From positions 1 through 15,462 of the forward strand of contig JAAMPI010001363.1 of assembly GCA_013054445.1 (NCBI GenBank): 15,462 nt of DNA. The letters are read 5' to 3'. The DNA is from Cudoniella acicularis. Its lineage: Eukaryota > Ascomycota > Leotiomycetes > Helotiales > Helotiaceae. The notes beneath the pieces are model-generated. The model was not told where the DNA came from, ran no database searches, and saw only the letters and a program-made list of their open reading frames with translations. The translations under genes and the position numbers were made by a program. Every line of letters begins with the position of its first letter. The stretch's first letter is position 1. Positions 8,190 through 15,462 of the stretch are shown one piece after another.

Positions 8190-9098
8190 TCACAGTTGAA
8201 CCGCTGCTTTTGGTTTCCAAATCGACCAACTTATGGCAATTACCATCTTTATAGCCGCTGCAATCCAGAAACTCGTAGCAAGGCCAGCACTGCTCCTACT
8301 AATCCATCCTCCAGCTATGCCTCCGATCAGGATACAAAGCACCGCGCCAACTCTCCGATTCCGCTTGACGTTGTCTCTGGCTAGGACTTTTGGATCGCTC
8401 GCCAGATCACAGTATACGCTTGTCAAAACAGTTGTAGGGACCTCGTTGAATGCGAGTAGTCGAGATGTAGTCATCTGCCCTCCAGATTGAAAAGCCAAGA
8501 ATCCCAACGGGACCAGTTCGAGGAAATCGACGCCGCCCCCGCTTTCTATCACATCACCGTTGGGAGATGGCACAACACGTCTTTGCACCAGAGCTGCGGC
8601 TACAATAATGCACACGCTTTGTAGGAAGAATGACGCCGCAAGAGTCCCGCGAGCTTTCGGAATTATACGTCGAGTGTTCGAGAAGAAGAGGCAGCCGCAG
8701 AAAAAGACGGATATGGATAAGAGGGACTTGGCCCAGCCATACGGATGGGTTATCGGTTGTCCGGAGGCACCCAGGGCCAGGAAGATGGTGTTGCCTGTGT
8801 GCAGTATTAGCATTGGCACCGCGCCAAAGAGAGGGAACGGCATACCAGTTTGCATTGAAACGAAGCAGGTCCAGGCATTGTAAGCGCTTGAGTCGCAGAG
8901 CCCCGAAACGAAGCAGCATGCTATAATGGGTATATCGGCATGGTCCAGCGCGATTTCGGTTTTGAGATGACTCAAGATTGTTTGCGCCCGCGACGGTTTC
9001 GAGAGAGAAGAATTGGAGGAGGGAAGCTCTGTGGTGGGGAGAGTCTCATCACGGGTAGGTGTAGGCTTAGAGGCCTGAGATGGGGAATGTGTTTTCAT
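8190..9098 (-). CDS. DUF1275-family membrane protein (285 aa after splicing)
   Basis: This is a multi-pass membrane protein of the DUF1275 (YoaK-like) family, whose biochemical role is not established. Coding sequence on the minus strand is 9098..8846 joined to 8794..8190. The family-typical block SGLCDSSAYNAWTCFVSMQTGNTIFLALG is restored only if the 51-nt intron at 8795-8845 is removed; it adds 17 codons in frame if kept. Residues 1-45 are rich in Ser, Thr and Pro and look like a disordered cytosolic tail. About six hydrophobic segments follow, including SLLSISVFFCGCLFF, AASFFLQSVCIIVAAAL, VGAVLCILIGGIAGG and FWIAAAIKMVIAISW. A conserved-looking FLAFQSGGQMTTSRLLAFNEVPTTV stretch lies before the last two. 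The start ATG is at 9098-9096. It is convergent with the gene at 7255 and divergent from the New1 gene. Confidence 0.85.
   Translation of the reverse strand: MKTHSPSQASKPTPTRDETLPTTELPSSNSSLSKPSRAQTILSHLKTEIALDHADIPIIACCFVSGLCDSSAYNAWTCFVSMQTGMPFPLFGAVPMLILHTGNTIFLALGASGQPITHPYGWAKSLLSISVFFCGCLFFSNTRRIIPKARGTLAASFFLQSVCIIVAAALVQRRVVPSPNGDVIESGGGVDFLELVPLGFLAFQSGGQMTTSRLLAFNEVPTTVLTSVYCDLASDPKVLARDNVKRNRRVGAVLCILIGGIAGGWISRSSAGLATSFWIAAAIKMVIAISWSIWKPKAAVQL
8795..8845 (-). other. In-frame 51-nt intron of the DUF1275 gene
   Basis: On the minus strand the donor is GTATGC, the branch point GCTAATAC lies about 15 bases before the end, and the acceptor is CACAG. The length is 51 nt with no stop codon, so the unspliced frame is also open. 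Splicing turns MQTG-MPFPL...HT-GNTIF into the continuous MQTGNTIF expected of the family. Confidence 0.85.
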
Positions 9099-9474
9099 GG
9101 CTGTTGAGAGTGAAGGGAAAAGGAGACATGACTTACCTCGCTGCCGTACTATTTATTATGAAGGCAGGAGATCGCAAAAATTGATGACTGGCGCAAAATG
9201 ACGTTCTAACTAGCGGCGCCCGCGGGCACCGCCAGAGCGACAGGGGTCACAAGAGCTGGTGGGACAAAGAACTCACTTAAACAAAATTCTTATTTCACTA
9301 GCATAAAGAGTATTAAGTCTACAATAGAATAGCCCTCTTTATAGGTGTGCTCCTGTAGTTGGATATATAATACTGTAAGTATTTTTTGGATTCTGGTTAG
9401 TTTTCAATGACAGAAATCAGGTAATATCACTGTATCCACAACCTTTCAATGAGTCTGCACAGGTATCCAATTAT

Positions 9475-9494
9475 GGACGTACCTCGGACGTACC
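9475..9494. repeat. Direct repeat GGACGTACC
   Basis: GGACGTACC occurs at 9475-9483 and again at 9486-9494, separated by TC. It lies about 560 bases upstream of the New1 start. It may be a paired binding site or chance. Confidence 0.4.
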
Positions 9495-9642
9495 GTGACT
9501 AGCCCCACTCCATACCCAAGGAGGTGGACGGGCTCAACCCGATGGCTGATGATGAGTCAGCATATTTCTGCTCATACCTCAGGCCCCCAGGCGTGCACAG
9601 ATAGCTGGCTGACTGAAAATCTTGGCGGTGCAGCCTAAGGCG

Positions 9643-9775
9643 CCAATCTAATTTGGGCTGACCAGCAATCAGCGAAATCTCGATAAAAAAAATAATCGTC
9701 GCTCAGCCCGCTTTCCTCCCTCATCCCCCGCTTTCTGGCACTTTTCACTTCCTCTCTGTCTCCTGCCACCCGCGG
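9643..9775 (+). promoter_or_regulatory. Probable New1 promoter: CCAAT box and CT-rich tract
   Basis: CCAAT is at 9643-9647. A pyrimidine-rich tract runs from about 9704 to 9771. CT-rich tracts just upstream of transcription starts are typical of well-expressed fungal genes. This would place the transcript start around 9770-9850 and give a leader of about 200 bases; no TATA box is evident. Confidence 0.45.
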
Positions 9776-10049
9776 CTGAGACCTCGACACTTATTCTTCC
9801 TTTCTAGAATACATCTACTCGGCCAGATACATCTCCACTCGAAATCTCCACTCTACCAAAAGTTCCGGTTCCTCCAGCGCCTCGGTGGCCCACGTTTCTC
9901 GAAAACAAAGAACACCGTTTTGAAACTTCACGCAAATTTTCAACGAGGAAATTTTCCAGCGCACTTTAGCCTTCCCCAAACACCAACTTCGAATCGCTTG
10001 GTCACTGCGACACATTCTGCCTATTTCAGAGGGCGTTATACGCTCAAGA

Positions 10050-13000
10050 ATGCCCCACCCTGTATCGCCTCCACGCCAACCCATCATGATCTCCAAAACC
10101 TCAGACGGGCCTGCGCCGACACAGGAAGAGGTCTCCGCCATTCTCAACTCTATTTTCACTGCTCCCTCCTCAGATGCTTCAATCGCCTCGGCTTACGCGC
10201 TCTGCGATCTTCTCCTCAACTCCGTTGGTTTCCGTGGGCTGACACAATATGGGATTCTTGCAGAGGTCAAGAAGGCGGCTGCCGATAAGAAGAGCGGGTT
10301 AAAGAGAGAAAGCGCCCAAAATTTATTAGGCGCTTTGTTTGAACGCATCCCACCTCAGCAAAAAATCAGCGAAGTTGTCCTTATACTCCAGGATGGAGGC
10401 ATGGTTGCTTGCGCTCTAGATGCGTTAGCAGACAAAGGCGCAGTTGTTCGCGACGCCGCGCAATACGGTTTGGACGAATTGTTCAAGAATCTGAGTGCTG
10501 AAGCGCTTGTTACTGGACTTCTTCCAGCGCTCACTACCTATCTCGCAAAACGTTCTGGAAAATGGCAAGGAACCGTTGGTGGTTTCAAATTGTTACAGCG
10601 AATGGCGGATAAAGCCAAGATGGAAGTTGGTACAAGCAAAGAGGAGGCTGAGAACAAGGATCTTTTACGAGAGGCGATGGGTACTAAGCTCGCTGGATTG
10701 ATTCCAGTTGTGGAGGGTGGAATGCACGATCTGAAGGGCGAAGTTGAAAAGCAAGCCGTCGCTACAATGACTTCGCTGACCACCCTGCTTTCAAACGACG
10801 ATGTGGCTCCACGAATCCCGCTTCTCATCAAGACCATGCAGAATCCATCTACCGAAACTCTCCAAAAGGCAATTCATGCGCTTTCTCAAACCACATTCGT
10901 TGCTATCGTTACTTCTCCGGTCCTTGCTCTTCTGACTCCCCTGTTGGAACGATCATTGAACACACCTACCACCGCGCAAGAAGTACTCCGACAGACCGTT
11001 GTTGTAGTGGAGAATCTGACGAAGCTGGTTCATGATCCAGTCGAGGCTCGTACTTTCTTGCCCAAACTTCAACCAGGTGTCAAGTCGGTTCAAGATCGTG
11101 CTTCACTACCAGAGGTCCGAGAAATGGCAGGACGTGCGCTCAGCGTTATTCACAAAGCTATGGGCGAGGACGATGGTGTTACAGCTGACGGTGCTATTGC
11201 AAGAACTTCCGCTGATGATGTTGCCAAGGTTCTTGAGGCCGAGATCAAGAAAGCTGGAGGTCTTGGTGGTGATTTGGATGTTTTCAAGGTCGCACGTCCA
11301 TTTATCTGTGGCATGGTTGCAGAAGATGTTAACAACCGCCATACCTCTCGCATCTCGGCATGCATTACCCCGTATCTGCAGCAAATTATGAAGGCTACCG
11401 ATGGGGCTACCGCTGTTGGTGCTGGAGTACAGCAGTTCTATGTGGATGAGGACCACAGAAAATTTGGTCAGCCGGTCAAGGAGGATGATGGCGAAGTCGA
11501 AATCGTCAACACCGATTTCTCGCTCGCTTATGGTGGTATGCTTTTGCTCTCCCACACAAATCTCCGTCTTCTCAAGGGGCATCGTTACGGTCTCTGCGGT
11601 CGCAACGGTGCTGGAAAGTCTACTCTAATGCGAGCTATTGCAAATGGTAAGCTTGAAGGCTTCCCAAGTCAAGATGTTCTCCGAACTTGCTTTGTTGAGC
11701 ACAACCAGGGAGAGGATGCAGACATAAGCATTTTGGAGTTTGTTTCAAAGGATCCCGAGATTGGAAAAGAGGGCAAGGAGCGTATCTCCCAAGTCTTGTC
11801 CGAGGTCGGTTTCACTGCTGGCGAGGGTGGACGTCAATCCGAGAAAGTTGGATCTTTGTCTGGTGGTTGGAAGATGAAGCTTGCTTTGGCCAGAGCTATG
11901 TTGATGAAGGCTGATGTTCTTCTCCTCGACGAACCTACCAATCATTTGGATGTTGCCAACATCAAGTGGCTCCAGGATTATCTCAAGACGCATACCGAAA
12001 TCACCAGTTTGATCGTATCTCACGACTCCGGATTCCTGGATGAGGTGTGCACAGACATTTATCATTACGAGCCTGGAAAGAAGCTAGCATGCTACAAGGG
12101 CAACTTGGCAGCTTTCGTCAAGCAAAGACCTGAAGCAAAAAGCTACTATACACTTTCCGCCTCCCTCGTTCAATTCAAGTTCCCACCTCCAGGTATTCTT
12201 ACTGGTGTCAAGTCACAAACACGGGCCATTCTCCGAATGAATGATTGCTCCTATACTTACCCTGGAGCCTCGAAGCCATCTCTCCACAATGTCTCCTGCT
12301 CATTGTCACTCTCTTCGCGAACTGCCATCATTGGTGGTAACGGTGCTGGAAAGTCCACCCTCATCAAAATGCTCACAGGCGAGACTGTTCCTACATCGGG
12401 CACAGTTGAGAAACATCCTAATTTGCGTATCGGTTATATCAAGCAACACGCCTTGGAGCACGTTGAAATGCATTTGGAGAAGACACCTAACCAGTATCTG
12501 CAATGGCGTTATGCAAACGGTGATGATCGAGAGGTGTACATGAAGCAAACCCGTATTCTCTCTCCTGAGGACAAGGCACAGATGGAGAAGATGGTTGATC
12601 TTAAAGATGGGATGGGTGCCAAACGCATTGAAGCAATCATGGGCCGCCAAAAATGGAAGAAGACTTTCCAGTACGAGATCAAGTGGGTCGGAATGCTTCC
12701 AAAATACAATTCACAGATCTCTCGCGAAACGCTCATCGACCTCGGGTTCAACAAGATGGTTCAAGAATTCGACGATCACGAAGCTTCCCGTGAAGGTCTT
12801 GGATTCCGAGAATTGTCTCCCAAGGTCATCTCCAAGCATTTCGAGGATCTAGGCCTCGACCCCGAGATTGCAAATCACAACGAGATCTCTGGTCTTTCTG
12901 GAGGACAAAAGGTCAAGGTCGTCTTAGCAGGAGCTATGTGGAACAACCCCCATTTGCTAGTTCTTGACGAACCTACCAATTTCTTGGACCGTGATTCACT

Positions 13001-13466
13001 GGGAGGTCTTGCAGTTGCTATCCGCGACTACAAGGGAGGTGTGATTATGATTTCTCACAACGAAGAATTCGTTGGCGCTCTTTGCCCGGAGCAATGGCAT
13101 GTAGCTGATGGTCGTGTTACCCACAAGGGCCATCTTGCTGTATCCGCAGATCGTTTCGAAGATAGCAGACCCAACAGCGGTTTCAACAGCAGTGTAGCAA
13201 GCAGAGCTAGCAGCGCCGTGAACAGCGCAAACACAAGTGCTGTAAACAGTGGTGCGGAGGATAATAGTGATATGGCTTTCAGAGCCAGAAAGAAGAAGAA
13301 GATGACCAAGAAGGAGTTAAAGGATAGGGAATCCAGGAGAAGATTGAGACACATTGAATGGTTCGTCTCCCTTTCCATGGCACCGCTTCACATTATTAAC
13401 AAACTTGACAGGCTCAACTCCCCCAAGGGAACTCCCCACCCACCAGACACGGACGACGAGGCCTAG
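10050..13466 (+). CDS. NEW1: New1/Elf1-type ABC-F ATPase, eEF3 relative (1121 aa after splicing)
   Basis: A soluble ABC-F ATPase of the eEF3 superfamily, which acts on ribosomes; yeast New1 helps translation termination and recycling, and fission yeast Elf1 was linked to mRNA export. Domains: HEAT-like repeats about residues 20-330, a helical bundle to about 430, ABC1 with Walker A GRNGAGKS (517-524), signature LSGGW (603-607) and Walker B LLLDE (Asp627, Glu628), then ABC2 with Walker A GGNGAGKS (762-769), chromodomain-like insert (about 864-930), signature LSGGQ (949-953) and Walker B LVLDE (Asp973, Glu974), and a Ser/Asn-rich linker and Lys-rich tail. The insert and the CPEQWHVADGRV end fit New1 better than eEF3. 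No Asn/Gln-rich prion segment like that of baker's yeast New1 is present. Coding sequence is join(10050..13360, 13412..13466). The ATG at 10050 and the one at 10086 both have A at -3; the second would drop 12 residues. Confidence 0.93.
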   Translation: MPHPVSPPRQPIMISKTSDGPAPTQEEVSAILNSIFTAPSSDASIASAYALCDLLLNSVGFRGLTQYGILAEVKKAAADKKSGLKRESAQNLLGALFERIPPQQKISEVVLILQDGGMVACALDALADKGAVVRDAAQYGLDELFKNLSAEALVTGLLPALTTYLAKRSGKWQGTVGGFKLLQRMADKAKMEVGTSKEEAENKDLLREAMGTKLAGLIPVVEGGMHDLKGEVEKQAVATMTSLTTLLSNDDVAPRIPLLIKTMQNPSTETLQKAIHALSQTTFVAIVTSPVLALLTPLLERSLNTPTTAQEVLRQTVVVVENLTKLVHDPVEARTFLPKLQPGVKSVQDRASLPEVREMAGRALSVIHKAMGEDDGVTADGAIARTSADDVAKVLEAEIKKAGGLGGDLDVFKVARPFICGMVAEDVNNRHTSRISACITPYLQQIMKATDGATAVGAGVQQFYVDEDHRKFGQPVKEDDGEVEIVNTDFSLAYGGMLLLSHTNLRLLKGHRYGLCGRNGAGKSTLMRAIANGKLEGFPSQDVLRTCFVEHNQGEDADISILEFVSKDPEIGKEGKERISQVLSEVGFTAGEGGRQSEKVGSLSGGWKMKLALARAMLMKADVLLLDEPTNHLDVANIKWLQDYLKTHTEITSLIVSHDSGFLDEVCTDIYHYEPGKKLACYKGNLAAFVKQRPEAKSYYTLSASLVQFKFPPPGILTGVKSQTRAILRMNDCSYTYPGASKPSLHNVSCSLSLSSRTAIIGGNGAGKSTLIKMLTGETVPTSGTVEKHPNLRIGYIKQHALEHVEMHLEKTPNQYLQWRYANGDDREVYMKQTRILSPEDKAQMEKMVDLKDGMGAKRIEAIMGRQKWKKTFQYEIKWVGMLPKYNSQISRETLIDLGFNKMVQEFDDHEASREGLGFRELSPKVISKHFEDLGLDPEIANHNEISGLSGGQKVKVVLAGAMWNNPHLLVLDEPTNFLDRDSLGGLAVAIRDYKGGVIMISHNEEFVGALCPEQWHVADGRVTHKGHLAVSADRFEDSRPNSGFNSSVASRASSAVNSANTSAVNSGAEDNSDMAFRARKKKKMTKKELKDRESRRRLRHIEWFVSLSMAPLHIINKLDRLNSPKGTPHPPDTDDEA
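13361..13411 (+). other. In-frame 51-nt intron near the New1 stop
   Basis: The donor is GTTCGT, a branch-like ATTAAC lies near 13395-13400, and the acceptor is TTGACAG ending at 13411. Removal gives RRLRHIEW followed by LNSPKGTPHPPDTDDEA. Keeping it inserts 17 residues (FVSLSMAPLH...) without a stop. The hydrophobic insertion in an otherwise charged tail, and the complete splice signals, favour an intron. Confidence 0.75.
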
Positions 13467-13954
13467 ATTCTCTTTTCAATCTCCTTTCCGCTTATAACGA
13501 AAAGTATGAGGCTTGTAATCATGTGCAAAAGAACAACGATAGAGATTCCTTAGATGCATTTGGATTGGATCGTTTATATAGAGCTGCTTTATGTTGATAG
13601 CAGTGCTCATTTCGTGGGCTGACTTGAGAAGGGCAGGCATGGCGTTAGATGTATAGACTGGTTGGGTTTGCACGCGTTCTCATATAGATAGAAGTATAAG
13701 TACTTGACAGGACCTTAGTAGTCTTGAATGATAATTTCTGCGATAGCTTTCGCTTCTTGGTCTTTTGGAATTGATTTGCTCCCTCTTTATCTCCTTAACT
13801 ATAAACGCTGAGGGTAAGACGACCTCGTAACACACTTGACAAGAACTAAACGGCGACAAAGTAACAAGTGCGAATAAATGGAGGGTCAATTTGGGACAAA
13901 AGTATAGATCAGGTTGAGTTCTCTTTCTTATAATGTCTCACAGTAGCAGAGATA

Positions 13955-14024
13955 TTTAAAGTGTTTTTATCCCATGCACTTCGAATTCGCGTCCAAGCGA
14001 AAACGCGCAAAAACACTTCAAAGT
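13955..14024. repeat. Palindromic MITE-like element
   Basis: The left arm TTTAAAGTGTTTTT (13955-13968) and the right arm, read on the other strand CTTTGAAGTGTTTTT (14023-14009), match at 13 of 14 aligned positions. They flank about 40 bases, which contain a second small inverted repeat, CGCGT with ACGCG. The size and arms fit a miniature inverted-repeat element or a hairpin. The arm carries the same GAAGTGTT core found elsewhere in the window. I see no clear target-site duplication. Confidence 0.55.
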
Positions 14025-14135
14025 AATAAATTAACTAACAATGATTATTTTACTTAGAATAAATATATATATGTATCAAGCTTTCGTGAGAATTGGCGAT
14101 GTTGGAGCATTCTGCGCTAGCTTATCTCAAAATTG

Positions 14136-14177
14136 TTTAACTTTTGAAGTGTTTCTTTTTTCCCACGAAAGCACGTG
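14136..14177 (+). repeat. GAAGTGTT repeat followed by CACGTG
   Basis: TTTAACTTTTGAAGTGTTTCT at 14136-14156 is followed by a T/C-run and CACGTG at 14172-14177. The partner at 4882-4917 has the same order. CACGTG is also the classic E-box of bHLH factors, so a regulatory role is possible but not shown. Confidence 0.4.
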
Positions 14178-14715
14178 ATAGACTAACTTACTCATGGGGT
14201 ATTTAGCTAGGCTTTCGGGATACGACGTTCTTAAAGGTTAGAAGCCTTTTACAGTGTAACTGATTACTTGTATTGTGGAATCGTATTGATATTCATCACG
14301 CATAATGGAAGGAAAGCATTGGTTTTATTTTTTTGTATTTATGCTAGGCTGCTATTCTGGCTTTGGGAAGATCCTCCTTTGTTGTAATTGACTCGCTGAG
14401 AGCTTGAGTAGCAGGAGTCCCATGTATCTACGACTACTTGACGACTGAGTGGATTTATGGTGGGTATTGGCTCTAAATATGTTATTCCGCACAATATGAC
14501 GCAAAAGGGAAGGGGGTGGGTTGTGGGAAGAGGAAGAGAAAGGTCTTATCGAGTACGATCTGTGGACTTCGGCCTGCGTGGGTCAGCCTCGGGGTTCTTC
14601 CACCTTCATTCAAGTGTTTCTCCACACACCAGGATAAACACATTGCATCCCAGTAGATTCTGCCCAAGCATCCAAGCTGCTCATCCAAATCTTGAGCCAC
14701 CACGGCGTCTCTGGT

Positions 14716-15462
14716 TCAACTCTCCGAAAACTGCCACTTCGTCCAGCCATACACCCTTCTACAAATCGGACAAGTGATATACGTATTCTGCTCACGGCCC
14801 ACTATCACCCGTTCTAAACAGAAATGGCCAAAAGTATGTCCGCACGGAATTCTTACCGGCGATTCCATTACCTTGTCAACCTTTTCTCCAATAACCTCCC
14901 TACAAATAGCACAAACCTTATCATCCTTTTTCTTAAATTCAGAAAGCGGGACAGGGGCAACAAAATGCGGAAGCTGGAGCTATTGACATCAGGCAACGCG
15001 CGCTGCACGCTCAAGTTTCTCTTCATGCACTGCTACGTATTCGTGCTCAATGGCCATCTGAACAATAGTTAGTGTACTGACCTTGTCATGCGGCACATGT
15101 TGATCCTGCGGCAGGTCATTCATAATATCCAAAACCGCATTCTCCATCACCATATAAACTATCATCAAGAAGCGCAGATCCTTCTGACTCAAATGGATAT
15201 GGAAGGCATGAAGTGTTTCGCCCGGTGGTCTTTGATCAAAGTGGAGCAACTGGGCGAAGAGGACTTCTGCGGCAGCGTTGCTCATTCTGCGGATGAAAGG
15301 GAGCTCGCTGGTTTGCCGGTGGGTTTGAGAGAGGTGGCGGGCGAGGAGGGAGAGCGAGCAGTTGAAGGTTATGCGGCAAATGGGGTCGGAACCGCAGTTA
15401 GGGGGAAAGGGGAGGGGCCAGGAGTCGCAGCTTTGTCTGTAGGCGTGGTTGCAGTTGCCGTG
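14716..15462 (-). CDS. 3' part of a RING-finger protein gene (5' end beyond the window)
   Basis: On the minus strand the frame is open from the right edge, so the start lies outside; the Met at 15285 is internal or one possible start. The visible part begins with a Cys/His-containing stretch (HGNCNHAYRQSCDSW, Cys again in NCGSDPICRITFNC), continues with an amphipathic helical region (LHFDQRPPGETLHAFHIHL, KDLRFLMIVYMVMENAVLDI), and after an intron ends in KKKDDKVCAICREVIGEK, then RIPCGHTFGHFCLERV, then TCPICRRVYGW, with TGA at 14718-14716. The ligands are CAIC (codons at 14913 and 14904), CGH, FC and CPIC, a RING of the fungal CGHxFG kind in which one usual ligand is Gly or is taken over by a nearby His. 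The expected role is an E3 ubiquitin ligase; the substrate is unknown. The part upstream of the intron is in the same frame as the RING. Confidence 0.68.
14980..15036 (-). other. Probable intron joining the RING exon
   Basis: TGA (14991-14989) and TAG (14982-14980 as part of the acceptor) interrupt the frame between helix and RING. The acceptor CAATAG ends at 14980, with CCTGATG as a branch point. Two donors fit the frame: GTAGCA at 15036 (57 nt, listed) and the better-looking GTCAGT at 15081 (102 nt). Both keep phase 0; I cannot choose between them. Confidence 0.5.

Larger units (their letters stand above)
9099..10049. promoter_or_regulatory. Shared upstream region between divergent genes
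   Basis: This 951-base region separates the divergent DUF1275 and New1 starts and holds no gene. From left to right it has a GC-rich patch near 9211-9235 (GGCGCCCGCGGGC), an AT-rich interval at 9280-9420, a short direct repeat at 9475-9494, and the probable New1 promoter from about 9640. A strong-looking donor-like GTAAGT occurs on the minus strand at 9136-9131, upstream of the DUF1275 start, but its nearest acceptor gives only 36 nt. Confidence 0.5.
13467..14715. other. Repeat-bearing intergenic region
   Basis: No gene is supported here. It contains the 3' regions of the New1 gene and of the RING gene (convergent), a 70-base palindromic element at 13955-14024, an AT-repeat near 14060-14075, and another repeat copy at 14136-14177. 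The frames open here start with TTG or GTG, or run antisense to the RING gene, and show no motif. Confidence 0.5.

Noticed and set aside
8233..8926. Plus-strand frames opposite the DUF1275 gene
   Set aside because: They are antisense shadows, rich in Arg and Pro, with no domain.
9101..9136. 5' leader intron of the DUF1275 gene (GTAAGT to CAACAG)
   Set aside because: It is only 36 nt, too short for a normal fungal intron. A later acceptor at 9075 gives 62 nt but would remove the start codon, and no upstream ATG exists to replace it.
14457..14777. Plus-strand 106-codon frame
   Set aside because: It is antisense to the end of the RING gene, and its sequence is low in motif content.
1..15462. 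CRISPR array, rRNA, prokaryotic operon or secondary-metabolite cluster
   Set aside because: No regularly spaced repeats, rRNA motifs, ribosome binding sites or biosynthetic domains were seen; the introns and gene families are fungal.

Overview
The window looks like nuclear DNA of a filamentous ascomycete (Pezizomycotina, perhaps a leotiomycete; the class is a guess). The reasons are a fungus-specific eEF3/New1-type ABC-F ATPase, a HET (heterokaryon incompatibility) domain locus, very short GT-AG introns (51, 51 and 86 nt, plus one of 57 or 102 nt) with fungal branch points, a CT-rich promoter, and long AT-rich intergenic stretches.

Layout. 1-460: no gene. 461-2271 (+): a decayed HET-domain gene, broken by a frame change near 985-1025 and by TAG at 1204-1206, where a Trp codon is expected; a two-helix membrane fragment in another frame follows (2285-2650). 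3331-4472 (+): an intact two-exon gene for an unrecognised Cys-motif/coiled-coil protein, whose intron carries a copy of a dispersed repeat. 4473-5712: a gene-poor AT-rich stretch with another repeat copy and a 49-codon ORF. 5713-6722 (+): a broken gene with an N-terminal Cys/His motif and a degenerate RING at the C-terminus, interrupted by a 12-G run. 7255-7977 (+): an intact gene sharing the N-terminal MC-x9-CAH motif, so the two are probable tandem relatives. 8190-9098 (-): a DUF1275-type membrane protein with a hidden in-frame 51-nt intron. 10050-13466 (+): a New1/Elf1-type ABC-F ATPase, the only clear housekeeping gene, with a 51-nt in-frame intron close to its stop. 13467-14715: repeat-bearing intergenic DNA. 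14716-15462 (-): the 3' part of a gene ending in a RING finger, running off the right edge.

Nothing looks like an operon or a biosynthetic cluster. The window reads as one conserved core gene (New1) beside fast-evolving accessory genes: a HET relic, Cys/His-motif proteins and RING proteins. Short repeats built on the core GAAGTGTT are scattered through the noncoding DNA, and one lies inside an intron. The most original observations are this repeat family, the MC-x9-CAH pair, and the disruptive changes in the two broken genes that can each be explained by TpG to TpA.
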